Positions 39,701 to 54,720 of a stretch of DNA of 64,000 bases are shown here, in pieces. The stretch is from Parus major (taxonomy: Eukaryota > Chordata > Aves > Passeriformes > Paridae): assembly GCF_001522545.3 (NCBI RefSeq), contig NC_031769.1, positions 19,017,875 to 19,081,874 of the forward strand, given 5' to 3'. The notes below the pieces were generated by a model. It saw only the letters and a list, made by a program, of their open reading frames with translations. It was not told the DNA's origin and ran no database searches. Within the stretch, counting starts at the first letter, position 1. Each line of letters starts with the position of its first letter. The translations under genes were made by a program, and so were the position numbers.

Positions 39701-42700
39701 AGACAAGGACAGAATCTTTTCTATTTGATAAAGACTGAAAGACCAGCTTTGGCATGCAGTGCATCAGTAGCATAAGGATCTCATAATACTCTTATATAGG
39801 TATCTACCATATTTTGCTTAATATCAAAGGATGTATGAGGGAGAAGCACTGAGGACTGAACAATGAGGGTCTGGTTGCCCTAGGCTTTATCCCTTTGGAA
39901 TCTGCAAGTGGTAAAAGAAAGGGAAAAGTGGAAATCAGGCAAAAATCATGAGATGCACTTGCAGAAAATCCTGTTTCCCAGTAATTATGAACTTATTCAA
40001 CCAGATAAAAGTATCTCCTGAAACAATTTGACATGAGAGCTCTACTTCTTGGTCCTTTTCTCCCTCCCTGTCTGGCCTGTATCCTAATTCCAGCATAGAG
40101 CTACACTGCACCTCAGAAAGTTCAGATGAATAGATTATATTTAGAGCTTTTCAATGGTATCTCCACTAAAAGTGACTGTCAAACTATTGCTTCCACTGTG
40201 ATGCAGCATCAATCAAAACAACTCAATCACAGCACTCTCCAGTTATCACAGACACCTTAGAAGCATTTGATGTGAATATTTCATTTTTTTAACACGGACT
40301 GTGGTCCCCAGGGGTTTCTAAGACAGACCAATGGGGTAGAGTACACAGTGCAAACTGCAATTATCTGCAACAAGGAGACACTTCCTCAGTTGAGTGCTCT
40401 TCCTGTCTGTGCAGAATTGTCCTTTGAGGTGAAATCCATCTCGGGTGTCACCTTGCACAGAGGTGTACGATGGGTTACAGTTTGGCTGAGCTGGAAGGGT
40501 GCCTACTTTCTAGGGTCATTTTACATGAAAATGAACTCAGGCTAGGACAGGGGTCATTTTTCTAGCACCACCTTTACAGAAAAAGATTGTAAGTTAAAAA
40601 AAATATAGAAAATCCATTCACCTCTACCCTGCGTATTTTAGTAGCCATAAAAAGCCTTCTCTTGTGGCCCATTTGAAACAAGTGGAGTAAAAAGTCTACC
40701 ACTGGATTTGAAAAGTAAGCAATATGTGACGTAAATGTCAAAATTATGAGATTTTAATTTTATGCTGAAAATCCAAGTGTACAGCCATGTGCTAGCAAAC
40801 CAAATTATCTTTGGAGTCAGCAACTCTTCAAAAGTTTCCCATGAGATAAACAGAAACTTAAAATGTCACTGAGGTCTCTTCATGAAAAATGAGGTAAAAG
40901 TTATTTCTTGTTTCTCATACTCAAAATCTGTGGCATTCCTTATACATCTCTGAGAGCTGCAAAAAGATGGTGAACAAATCTTTTGGTTAAGCTCATGCAT
41001 TTTTTACATGAGCAGAAACAGAAATCCTAGGTTGCAGATATGTCAAAACCTTCTGAACAATGCAATAAAACAATTCTGTGGTTTTCAAGCAGGTGCCATA
41101 TTTCCCTTTATTCCATTTTAATTTCTTTTTTCAAAAAGGTTGTCAAATGTAACTCTTTCCAGAATCTAGACTGTACCATATTTGCCCCTTTTGTAAAAAT
41201 TAATTTATATTTTCCAAACATTCCTAGAAAATCTTAATATTCCATGCAGTTTAAGTATTCCTGCATAACAGGACTTGTGCAGGAATTCACATCTTCCCCC
41301 ACTATAACTGGCAGCCCTGGCAAACTGGGTTAAAGGAAACCTGAATTCTGAATTTCCTCCACATCTGTCCTTAGCACGCTGCCTTCCTCACTGAGTCCTT
41401 CCTACAAGTGCATATAGAAGGGATATCCTCTGAAAACCATCAGTGGCTAATCTTCACATTGCAAAAAGGACATTATTTCATGTCTAGAACCAAAGAGTTC
41501 ATATCTGTACCCTCTGCTGAGTTAACGAGATCTGAGTTCAGTAAAATTTTCCCTCAAATGATAAAGTACATTCATGTTAATAGATGTTACACTAAGCAAA
41601 ATTAAGTTAAAGCTACCAGAATTTCTAGACTTCTAGACTCCAAATGAGCTTGCTTTCTCTGTAATGAAGATTAAATATGTAGCAGAAAATTTTAAATTCG
41701 CAGCTCACAATGAAATCAAATAATAATTTCCTTGTAAATGCAAAATCCAAATATTAGACTAACAGTTAAGAATTTTATCATTGATTTCAGCACTGAGAAA
41801 TTTCAGCCAGGTCGTATGATTCCAGTGCCCCATGTAAGAATACCCTGACACTGACCTACTTATAAAAACAAGTGAAAGACATTGTGTATCATTAAAATAT
41901 TTGAAGGGGGAAAAAAAAAGAAAATTAAAAAAACTAGGCATATATTCTGTCTGAACATCACTGAATATCCTTAGTGACTAATTTAGGCCTGGCAGCTCTC
42001 TCTGTCTGAATTCCCTTCCCTCTCACTTCAGGGCCAGATTTGTACTGAATACTTCTATTATCAGTGTTTGAACTTCTCTCAAGCATTTGAGAAGAAGGAA
42101 CTAAATTCTCCACTAAACATAAAGCTTTGCATGATACATAGCTGAGGATTCAAAGGAAACACTGGCTGGTTTTAAAAATAAAAAAGCTGGCCTACATACA
42201 CAAACTCTAGGATGTTTTAGTTATTGTCTCTCTGATCTGCAAAGCTAGGATGGAATTCTAATGAGAAAGGATTTTTCTGCTGAGACTTTCAAAGCTTCTT
42301 GTTTATGAGAGCATGGAAGTAAAGTTGTTCAAAGGATTTCAGTACCTTCACCTATGTTTTTTTGCCATAAACAGTAGGTGAGGAGGAATACAAATATACG
42401 AGGAGAAAAGGAGAAAAAAATTTTACCACAAGGAAATAAAGCTTTATCATACTTTAAGGAAAATTTCCATTCAGCTCAATTTGGTGAAGCAATTTCTTAT
42501 TAATAGATTGTAGAATTTTTATTTTTCTTTCTTTTAAAAACTAAATATAAATGTGACATCAGAAGAAAGGGTTGTAGAGTCTGATTCCAAATAGTCAACA
42601 GAAAAAGAATACTGGAGCTGTAATGGTTCTGTCTTATTCGTGGATTTCTATGGCACTGTATTCCCCAGACTATGAAAAATTGTATAAATTAACTAAATAT

Positions 42701-45700
42701 CAAAATGTTCTAGAAATTCCTGACAAATTTTAATTCAGAGTTATGATTCACTTATTTTCATTTATTTTCCCTTGTTAGTTTTCCAGGCAGTGCCCTGGGA
42801 TGCCCAAATCAGTATTGATGATGTGGCTGGGTCACATGCCCATGCTGTTGTGTACCTGAGAGTACAAAATTCCTTTTCTTTAGAAATGTAGAAGAACAAA
42901 AAAATCAGACTTCTGGTAACAGCATGTCTTGGAAATTGTTCTCTTGATTCACTATTAAACAACAGTGAGCCATCATCTGGGAAAGCAGATCAATAATGCT
43001 TGAAGTGCTCAATGATAGCAGACCACATTATCATGAAGTTAAATGTCATAAGTGTAAAAAATAAATTTTTCATTAGCGATTATTCTGCATGACCCTCATA
43101 GACATTTTACCTTTTTATTAAGGCAGAAATGGAGACTTTTTTTCTCCAGCCTGAAAATAACCTCATGCATGGTCAAAGTCAATTATTAAAAAGCACAAGA
43201 AATGATGACAGTAAACTCCTTTCAGGTCACATTGTCTCAATAAAGTCATATAAAGAATTATTGTACAAGAAGGTGAAAAAAAATATCAATGCATCAGTTA
43301 ATTAAAGAACATTTTTTTCCTATATGTGATGCAACTTCACTATCTTTCATATTTTTTTTAATTTAACCTGTACAATAAAATGTATCAGATTTGAAATTTA
43401 ACCTATTTTTGTTACCATGACACTGCTTACCCTCTCAAAACCAACTCTTTAATGTCTTTCATTTATTCTCTTTGACAATATTTCCTAGAGCTCATATTTC
43501 CAATAAACTCATAGTTTCTTCTTGTCCTTCACTTCCATAGAAATTAGTGAGACCTGAGGAAAGTGAGTCTTGAAGGAAAGGGCCTCAGAAGGCCAGATCA
43601 TAATAAATAGAGCTCTTTTTAGTATTCTATAACATTATATTATATAGAATCTGTTGAAAAAATATTTTTTGAAAGGAAATAGTGAAAAGATTCTCTGTAA
43701 TCAGTTGAAAATCCTTATATAAAATGAGCTATGTAAATCACAGCTATCTAAGTGAAGAGCAAAGGATCCTTGCAAATTCTCTTATGATGTATTCAGCTTA
43801 TGGAACTGCATGGAAGCAAGCTGAAGGAAAATACATGTAAATAAAATAAGTATTGAGATATATTGAGCAATGATATAACCATTGAATATTACCATCTTAC
43901 AGAAAACAGATCTAATATTCACATGTAAAAACATCACATGGGCTTCCTCTCTCTTCCCTTTTCACTGTCTCAACTTGAGTACATAATTTCTGCAAGGAGG
44001 CAATTATTTTATTGTGCTGACTGTAAACCATGTTCCAGGAATACCATTCAGCAGCTTCCAAAAGGACAGTCTGTGAGGAGGAGGCTATCCCAAAATATTT
44101 GAAAGCTCCAGAATTGCTCTTACATTAGTTTTCACTGCTAAATGCTGTCTGCTGAGAAGCAGCTAAATATTATTTTCCCCATGCAATTTAAAGCATTCTC
44201 ATTTCAACTCCATTCTGTTTATTTTAAACCTGTTTTCAAGTTTTAATTATTTTCAATATCCCAGGTTTATTTCTGTGTATCTTGTATTCATCTGTTTATG
44301 TCATTAGCACATCCAGAATACCCATAATAAAAAGATTATATAAAGACTTTAGTTTAACAAAATAAGACCAAGTAGAAAATAAAAATGAAGCATCAGTTGT
44401 CCTAGAGGATCCTTGTCATATGTCTAACCCAGCAATTCTACAGCTACAAACACAGTGCATGGGTGAGTGCTGTAAATCAAGTAATTTTGTTGATCAGAAG
44501 CCCCTGCTCCCCTTCTGCTTTGTATGCTACTCTTCATTTTTGAGTTTGGCCACAGTAAGATTGTGTTTGCTGACTTTTAGCTTTGTTACGACAGACACAA
44601 TAAAACTGTGAACTGTGTGCTGCAAAAAATACAATCTGTACATGACATGCTTTCTCTATCCTGAATGCCCCAGGCTTGGGTCAGGTGGGAAATGTTATTT
44701 TTGAGAAACTGGCAAAATGTATTTTGCTTGTTTGTTCTACAAAGGTAAAGAATCAATAACAACAAGAATGAGAAAGGTCAGACCAGGCTCCTTCGTGTCA
44801 TCTTGCCAATAGGAAGGTCAGCATACCAAAAGTCTGGAGAAGATTAGGCAAGCAGGTATCAACTTGTGGAATAGAAGGCAAAAAATGATATGCAGAGTGC
44901 AGAGCTGATGTGAAAGGTGTTAAATGATTCCCTTTTAATGTTGGTTTGAGGCTAAGTATCCTCATACAGATAAGAAAAGCAGGGGGTAGAGGTGGAGTGA
45001 GGTGTGGTGGGGCTTTCTTTTAGATTTTGTTTGTTTTGTTTTTTTACAGACATTCATTTTCACAGATGCACACAGATATAGCTGGAAAGCAAACAGCCAC
45101 TTGGCCTCTGATCCTGCTGGAAAGCAAAGGCATAAGCATAAACACACAGGATACATACACCTAAATTTTAATGATAACCCTGCTGTACCTAGCATACACC
45201 ACCAGAGATGCGGAAAGGAAATGATTTCTGAGTGTATAAAGACTGTACTCTAATAGAGTGCAAAAGCAACAACCATGCAAGTGACAACTCTATAAAGGAT
45301 CAGCATCTTGGGTCTCCAACTTTCCTAAATCAATCTAAAAAATTTGTATGGCATATTGTGCTTCAATTGCAGGTATCAAACTTCTATGAAAAAAGCCTCC
45401 TCTGAATAATCCATCTTCATAAACCCTAATTTTCTGCAAAATACCAGGAATATGACTATGCTGAAGATGTGAAAGTAATTCTAGCACTTCATGCAATTGC
45501 TCTCCAAACAGAGCTTCTTCCTGAAGCAGTGCTGTAAAACACTATAGTTGCTATAAAGTAATAAACCAAGTTACTTTCTGAACTGTTTCACTGCAAAGGT
45601 ATTTTAATGCAAGACTTGTTATAAAACACTGTTGACATTCAGATTTGTAGGGTCATAGACTAAAACCAATGTAAATTTCAGCAAGCTTAACATTTTAAGA

Positions 45701-46635
45701 GATTGAGGATCCTTCATATGACAGCTTTCCAAATCCTTATTGAAACAATTTCCTTCCTTGCAATGACAGCTCTGGAATATTTCCAGTTATGCTTATATGA
45801 TGTAATTTTTCAGGTTATTATATAATATGTGTACTTAAGTGTGAGAAGAAATATATTTTACAATACATTAAGAAATGTTGATATCATCTTTGTTAGCTTA
45901 ACAAAGACATTACTTCTTCCTCAAAAAATAAACTCAACTATTTTTATATGATGAACATCTTCATTAATCTGACTGTGAAATGAAGTGTCAAGTTTGTTGT
46001 AGCCCCAAAACAGAAGAGAATCCCAGAAATGTGGTTTAACTAGACCCCACTGGTATTAATAAATACATGTGAACACAACTGGCAAGAAGAGAGAGCAGCA
46101 TCCACTTTGTTATTCATGATGATAGATACTGACTCAACAGCTCGGGGAACAATCACATGCACAGCAATGGGGACAATGCAACACTTCGAGAAAAGACAAG
46201 GGGCTCACTAATGCTCACATGCTCTGTAGAGCTTGTAAGAGTACATCTGCCTTAAAGTGTTACTAAAGTGCAGTTCTGAAGAAGAATTGTACCCCAGATT
46301 GTATCATTCTTTGAATTTGAATTCCCGTTCTTTGAATTATACAATTTCTGAATGCAAACCCTTCATTTTTTGAGATGAAACTAGACCAAGAGACGATCTT
46401 CAGAAGTTCATTTTTCATACTTCAGTTGATGATGGGCATCCAGTCTATGGCAGAAGATTAAAGCTTGCTCAAACAACTACCACAAAACTCATACACTGTT
46501 GATAAGTGGCATGAGCAATGATCAATTCCTTCAACAAAATCACTTAATGTTGCTTCACACTGTTTCCTACAGGATAGAAAGACCACATACTTTTCTGAGA
46601 GAAGCCATGATCTACCTACTCTGTATCTATCATCT

Positions 46636-46746
46636 TGGGTTTAGGGGTTTCTTTTGTTACTGTTTGTTTGGTGGTTTGTTAGGGGTTGTTTTGGTGTGGT
46701 TTTTATTTTGGTTGTTGTAGTTGTTGCTGTTGCTTTTGTTGCTTTT
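46636..46746. repeat. T/G-rich simple repeat
   Basis: Plus strand of TTTG, GGTTT and TTGTTG units over about 110 bp. It generates hydrophobic Val/Leu/Phe chance frames. Confidence 0.8.
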
Positions 46747-47148
46747 AATAAGGCCAAACTTTGTTTCTATTTTAGCCTATGTCCACAGGGATATGAATTA
46801 AATAGAGTATTCTGTGAAGGAGTCAAAAGTTTTATTTTGCTGACCTTAACACTTCAACTGAACTGGGAAAAAAATATTGATAAAGGTTCATTTGTAGTCT
46901 CCACTTATGGCAAGAGACTTTATAATAAAACACAGAGGCCACAGGTTTCATAAATATAATCTGACACAATTTATACAAAATGTTTATATAGAACATCACA
47001 GACTCAATAACTTACCAATGGAATAAAGAAGGAAAGTCCTTACCCAAAACAAAATAAACAAAATCTCAGTAATTCCTTGGATTTATCCACCATAATTTAG
47101 TGTGAGAACACCACATGAATGTATATGCAGAAAAGAGTAGTACAGTTA

Positions 47149-47655
<507 letters not shown>

Positions 47656-49079
47656 TTAGATGAGTACTGTGCTAATAACAACCATCAATATCACATAAAG
47701 TCTCAATAGAGAAATTGTGATTGAACTGTAAAACCATCCATTTTGCTAGATTTGTATTTAACTTAATACAAAACTCTTCTTTGCTTTTAGAATATATTAC
47801 TGGATGCAAGGCTACTCTACCATTTTAAATGGTATCCATCTATCTTTAAAAGGTTGTGACAATGGTGATAAAGGGGAGGAAATACTAACAAATGTGGGAT
47901 AGCATAGATTTAGTATGGCTTATTTGAAGGTAAAAAAGAAGACTCTGACTCACAAGTACATTAATATATTTTAAAGCTTTTCTTTAGACCTCTTATCATA
48001 CTACCTTTCTGACAAGTCAGCAGCAAACAAAATGCTTCATTTTATAATAGTAGTGTTGGAATGCAGATGCACCAGTTTTCCTTGCTGGGAAGGGATGACA
48101 CGTATGTACGATGACATCAAAAGAAAATATTTGCAAAAGTTTTGTATATGTCTAAATCTATTTTTCTTTGTGACTGTCTTACTAACCATCCAAACTGTAA
48201 ATAAGATTTTTTTTTTCTACTCTTTTCTTAGCAAAAGCCATTAGTACTCCAGCTGGGGTTAAGAAAAATGTTGTGAGATGCATCGAGCAGCTAAATATAA
48301 TGCATAACAAAGGTTCTAAGACTGTAGTACATGAAGAAGCAAAATCTAAGGAAAATAGAAACAGCAGTAAAATAGGCAGGGAAGAAAATTAATTACATTT
48401 CTTTATCCATGGTGAACCTGTTAGATCAGATTTATGTTAATGTCTTATGCATATTTATGATGAGAAAATGAATCTTGGTGCTTTAGATATTGTATTCTGA
48501 ATGAGAAAGTGCAGACAAGCATGCACACAAATATTACATTAGTTGTTTGTGAATCAAGGAACTCACAGAATTGTTGATGTATTTTAGAAGAAGGTCCTCA
48601 GACCTAGCAAAACATAGAGATCTTAAAGTGTGGCTTAGCAAGGGTGTTCTGGAAAATCATAATGAAGGAATTTTTGAAAATTATGGCAACTTTACTTTAA
48701 AGTGCTAAACAGGAAAGAAAAAAACAGGGATGAATTTCCATAACTTCATGTAAAGTCATAAATAAACAGCTGAATAACTCTATTTCTACACATAACTAAC
48801 AATGTTAGACCAGTGGTGACAGAAACCTTTTTTAAGTCATGATCTCTGAGCACACAAGCACCTACAGATGTGAGTTTAGCCATTGCTTCTTCAGTTATGT
48901 CTCATTTGTTTAAAGCCAGTGACGCAGTCCATTCAAGTGCAAATAATATAACAGGACCTTAGTTGTGCCTTGCACCACTAATTCCAGAGTCGACGACTGG
49001 TTATGATGTTCTTAATGAATTTCTCCCGGTGAGACTCCAAAGTCTATGAGCCATCAGATCAGCAGTAGATTCTCTTAAC

Positions 49080-49300
49080 AGCCATAGCACCATAGATCAG
49101 CTCCTGTTGAAGGGGACCCATGATGATTTCAGATCCACCTCCTTGCTTCTTGCAGAAGAACTTAAAACTAAACCATGACCAGGACCAGATGCTCCTAGAA
49201 CTCAGACATGCTCTGTGTTGTCATCACTTCCCTGGGGAGCCTGTTCAGGAGCTGACCCCCCTCCCAGTGAAGAAGCCCCTTTTGGGTCTATAATCAGTGT
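49080..49300 (-). mobile_element. CR1 LINE 3' fragment
   Basis: Plus-strand reading gives the complement of CR1: AGCACCATAGATCAGCTCC, GTTGAAGGGGACCCATGATG, TCACTTCCCTGGGGAGCCTG and AGTGAAGAAGCCCCTTTT. 5' truncated, minus strand. Confidence 0.82.
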
Positions 49301-51734
49301 AATTAAGGGAGGTTGAAATCAGAATGAGAGTAAGAACTTTGGTAAAACTTTTATGTACATTTCAGTATAGAAACACAGCTTAGAGGGCTCTGTATGAACA
49401 CTGAGCTCAAAAAGGGTAAATACAGTAATTGAAGCTGATTTGAAAAGTGGTAAAACAGAGTGGCAAATCTATTTTAAACTTTCTCCTATTATTCCTGTTC
49501 ATCAATAACTTCATTTATTTCAATAGCTCAGCTATATATATTCCATTGATTCTGATATTTTTGAACAGCCTCCAAGAGTGCATTTCTTATTACTGGGGTA
49601 TTTTAGTCGGCAAACAGCTTCCAACTATTCATGACATGAATAAAATGGATGGTTATGATGATTTACATTTGGCCTATTGACTTCTCCAATATAGAATACA
49701 ACCCCAAAACTTAGAAAATATACACTTCTAAACATTTTATCCATTTGTTGTATTGTATATAGACCCTCCTCTGTCTGTACTTGACAACTGTTTGGAATCC
49801 AAATAATTTTCATTAATATTATTTATAAAAATTCACCAATTAATTTAACAAAAGTAACTCAATGATGTGTATTAGTGGTGAATTTAGAAAACTTAAAATA
49901 AAGTAGATTAAAATAATTCTGAATTATAAGAGACTTGCCCTATATTCATGCTATTGAGCATGATAGAAAAATTCAAAACTTTTTTCTATCTGAACATTAA
50001 GGCACAAATCTATTACAAAATTAGATATATTTAATATTGAATGTATGGAGATAGCTGGAGCTTTTTAAAATACATAGAGATAAGCATTTATAAAAAATAT
50101 GGAGGTGTCAAATGTTACACAGTTAACCAGAGTATGAGCCTCATGTCTGCTGCTAGCCAGATTTTGATTGATTTCACATTATATTTCATTACATGACATT
50201 CTGTTCAGACTAACATTGTGTTTATCACATTGATTTTTGAGTAAAGGATGCTGCAAGTAACAAGTGATAGGGATCACATATTTCTTTAGAAATAACCACA
50301 TAAAAATGTTGTAACAATCAATTTGTATATGGCATCATAGCCATAAAGTATCAAATCTTTATGCAATTATAGGCACTGGGGAATATTTTATACAGTGAGA
50401 CACTGAAATATTTTTTCTTAAGAAGAATTTTTCCAGATGGAAACTTCATGTCAGTCTCCTTTCATTTCACAAATTACTGAATATGAGTACACAAATAAAA
50501 TGCAGAGGAGGCATCTCTCTTCTTGTCTGTGTTCCACAGAAGGAGTTCCTACACCACAGTAGCACTTGATAAAGCATGAAAGGATGATTTTTCACTTGCT
50601 GAGCTACAGCTCTACATACCAAAATGAAAAGCATCCTCAGCCACTGCATAAATGTATGAGGGCTGCTCCAATGCAAAGTCCCTTCAAAGTCATAAGCCTT
50701 AGACATTGTCTGTGTCAAACATCCAAGGGGAGGGGGGAAAGGAAGAGACAAGCAGTAAACTTGGCCTTCCCCCTCTCCCCAGGCCCAGAGAGTGAAGCAG
50801 GCTTGGCTCAGGATATACACTTCTGGATACATGCTTGGCATGAGAGGATCATCACTTTGCAGCTTTGCAGATTCCATTTCATGAATTATTGTTTTGTTTT
50901 CTGCATTCTCCAACCTTTTAATCTGTCTTGTGCTTTGGCATTTCTTCCATATCTTTGGAATATGTTTGCTGCTAAAACAAACACAAATATGGCCTGAGAA
51001 GGATAGAAAAATTATTCTATGCTTTGACCTTCCCATTGCATCCAGAAATCCTCCGATCTCTTTCTCTCTTATATATATATTAATGTAAAGGAGAGATATG
51101 AAAAAGAGATATATGACAAGTAGAAATATGCTCGGTGTAGAGGAGGCTGGAGGTCACAGTGTCACCTTTTTTTCTGCTTTTAAGAGGTTACCCTTTGGCT
51201 GAGACCTACTCATAGTGAGTGTAGATTTCTCTTCAGCCTGGGCTGGTCAGTGGCAAAAGGCCCAGCCAAACCCTGTGCTCCAACAGGCTGATTTGATAAA
51301 AGGTGGCTCAGATCTGTGGGACTGCTGAATGGTCCTGTCCGTGTACGTGTGGGTTGGTCAGGGCAGGAATCTCATTTTGCTGCTACTCCTCAGGATTTTA
51401 GCTGCATGTAGGCTTTATGCAGACAGAAATAGTTAAAGAGGATTGTTTGTTGGTCATGCTATAGGTTTTACAGGATGGCTGGACCACAGGATACAATAGA
51501 ACACATCGTAGATTTGCATGTGCATTTCAGCTTTAGACTTATTGCTTCCCACTCTGTGGTTTGCTATTTATTAGCGCAGACTATTACCAGGCAATCCTAC
51601 TACAAAAAAGCTCCAGAAATTTCCCCAGAACATAATTTTTATAACCTATTTTGTAATTCTCTACATTTTAATTCCCTAAAATTAACCTGATAATTTCTGA
51701 GAGTTTAATGTTATTGACAGATCAAGTAAAAAAG

Positions 51735-51779
51735 TTTTTTTTTTAAAAAAAAATTAACTTCTTTTTTTTAAAAAAAGTT
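51735..51779. repeat. T-run/A-run foldback pair
   Basis: Two neighbouring blocks each made of a T run followed by an A run, separated by TTAACTTC. Each block is self-complementary. Confidence 0.7.
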
Positions 51780-53274
51780 CTTCCCAAAAATACACATTGA
51801 GACTGCTAAAAGCAGGTGGTGTTTTCATTTAAAACTCTGAAAAGTTATTATTAATTACACATCACTGCCCTCTGTGGGCTGAACATAGTGAAAGGTCAGG
51901 CTGAGGTGAGGAGCCATCGTTAAGGAAAAGTTGACAGAAAAGGGTGTATTTTTACATGGATTTGCAGCAGTGGGTCCTGGTCTTCCACTGGCACATCATG
52001 CTGAGTAATAAACACTCTCAGAAAATGGCAGAATTACTTTTAAGAAGGTCACAACCTGTTCAGATCTGTAGGTCTATATGCCTAGCGCTATCAGAAAAGT
52101 CATATTCATGTTCAGAGAATATTTATCTGCATTCTGATGGTCTGAGGGGAATCCTTTCTTCATGATTTTGTTCCATTGCAATTCAGAATCTTCCTCATGC
52201 TTGTCTTCATCTGAAGGACAGTCTAAGGTGTTTATAGCCCTTCTTTTGAGCACTTCAAGGGGGAAGGTACCACTTACTAGGCTCAATATCCTCATTAATT
52301 CACCTGGGGATAGTAAGAATAAAGGAGAGGAAGGATTTCTTTTTGTCTTAGAGTTCCTTTTATTTTGTGGCTGAGTTTAATATTTTTTCCATCCATAAGA
52401 GACCAACATTATTCTCAAGGCTACGTTTCTAAGAGAGTCAGACCAATATTAGGAACTGACTCCAAAACATGCACAAGGAGTATGTGATTTTCCATCACAA
52501 GATGTTGCAAAGAAGCTTCCTGTGAATACACTCTTTCAGAGCAATACAGTAAGTATTCCAGATGCAATTATAAAGATTCTTCTATGAGGCAATCTTCCAA
52601 GTTGTTCTGCAGTGAAACAGCAATGAAACACAGATTTTTTGTTCTTGATCTGCACCTCTCCTTTATTCATATTGCAAGCTGGGTTCAAAATATTTTCTTG
52701 GTTCATTCCCATCAGATATTTATTTCAGAAGAGCCACAGGAAATGAAGCAGAGCTTACCAAATGGATGGAGGCAATGAAAACATTTGTTAAATATTCCTG
52801 GACTCTTCAAACCAAATATACTTGAGGGCTTTTTAATCAGAGACAGAATATTTTCAAATGATTCATCAAAAAAACATTAACTGTTTGTTATTAATACCTT
52901 AAAAATACTTTCCAGATTCACTGTATTGAAAGACTCCCCTTTCTACAGAACCTTTCAGACTTTTTAGAGAAGTAAAACTCTTTTTACATACTTTTATAGA
53001 AAATTTAAAGAAAAAATCCCTGCTTTCAGGTTCTTTGAAAACAGTACCCTCCTGAAAAGCTTTGATGATACAGAAACTTTTAAACATGACATATATTATT
53101 CAAAGCACATAGAAACAGTATAGAATGAGCATGATGTGACTTTAACTGTCACTGTTCTTTTCTTGAGTTTTGGATGCATTATTATCCCTCTGTTTTACAA
53201 GTGTATTTCAGGAGGGCAGTTTACTTTTCAGCCATTTATTCTTGGTTTAGAATGAAATTTTTTTTACGGTGTGC

Positions 53275-53302
53275 AAATGAATAAATAAATTAATTAATAA
53301 AC
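53275..53302. repeat. (AAAT)n-like simple repeat
   Basis: AATGAATAAATAAATTAATT-type units over 28 bp. Confidence 0.65.
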
Positions 53303-54696
53303 TTGGTTTTAATGAAGTTTGGTGTTCCTTTCTGTACTAACATTATTAATGTCTTTTTATGGCGGGCCAAGTAGTTTAAAAATGAAGTATTCTATGATGA
53401 GCTGTGCTCCTTCCATGCTTCCTCCTTTCCTCAGTGAGGAGTGGAGTGCAGTCCTGAGCTTTATGTGCATATCAAAGAAACAGGAGGCAGAAGGAAGAAA
53501 AGTCACAGCTTTTCTTTATTTTCCCATAACTGAAATACCTTGTCCATGAATTTGTATTTTCCCAAGTCACAGAGCAATTTATGTCTTTGCTGACAATTCT
53601 AATACTTCTCTACTTATTCCAGTTTCATTGCTTGAGAGTGAGTCCTATTTGGAGAAGGTTCTGAGCACCTTCCTTATAGATTTAGGCTGATTCTACCTCT
53701 GCACTGCAGTACACAGAGCACTTGCTTAGTTTAAAGATCTCACTTCCTAGGCTTAAGTGGCCCATAAGTCGCTTGAAACAAAACTGCATTAAAATACCAT
53801 AAAAGTGAAGAATGATGCTGTATAACAAAACCTTTAAAAAAACCCAATACAATGGTTTCTCCTTCATATGATGTTATGTTCGAAATACGATTCATTCTAT
53901 TTGTTTTCATTTCTCTCGAAAATTCCTAAAACACTGTTTTATGTGAAAACAGTAAATTAGCATGCAGACTTTGATCTTATATTTCATTCAAGCAAACTGA
54001 AGCCCTACATGACCTAAATATTCAGGAGTATCAAATTATCAAATGTATTTAAATGGGTCAAAAAATGAACTGAAGACGAGATTTGGTCATCCAAGACTTA
54101 AAATTCAAGCTAACATTTCCTTTTCTGATCCTTTTCCTTTGTTTCCTTGTTTCTTCTTTTCTCTCTTCTATCTTTCCTTCACAGTGACATGGAGAAAATG
54201 AGAGCAGGCCACAAAGATGCGTGTTATGAGCAAGCATCAGTGTCCTCTGGCCATCACCAATTCAATACAACAATTCAACATTTCAATACAAACAGCTCAG
54301 TGCTGCTTCATAACAGCACCAGTTGAAATAACTCTCTTACCTGGTTTTAGGGAAAGGCACATACTTGGTATTTTATGGGTAAGGTTGATAAGTGTATGCA
54401 AACAAACCAAACAAAACATTTGTACATGTTTTTAATAATGTAGGAAAATCTGGGCACAGTAGTAGTTATTTATTACTTTGCCCTTAGCTAATGTTTTGAA
54501 AATTTGTCACTCCTATTAAATAATTCTTGTGGTTAGTATTACCATTGCATTTAGAAAATTGCTGCTAATTAGCTGAATGTTGAAGCTCTGAATTAAACAT
54601 ATAATCCCAAAGTTATTAAGTGTTCCTAGAATAGCTCTGAGACAAATAGAAACAATTTCAATGTAGGAAGACATTTTAAACTCCAAATTTCATCAC

Positions 54697-54720
54697 TATT
54701 CTGAATAATTATTCAGAATA
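54697..54720. repeat. Perfect 24 bp palindrome
   Basis: TATTCTGAATAA is followed at once by its exact reverse complement TTATTCAGAATA. Next to it, ATAATTCCATC occurs twice (54718 and 54738). Confidence 0.85.

Noticed and set aside
52074..52295. Minus-strand frame containing DCPSDEDKHEED, reminiscent of an LDLa calcium end.
   Set aside because: The other LDLa cysteines are missing and there is no phase 1 acceptor/donor pair around it.
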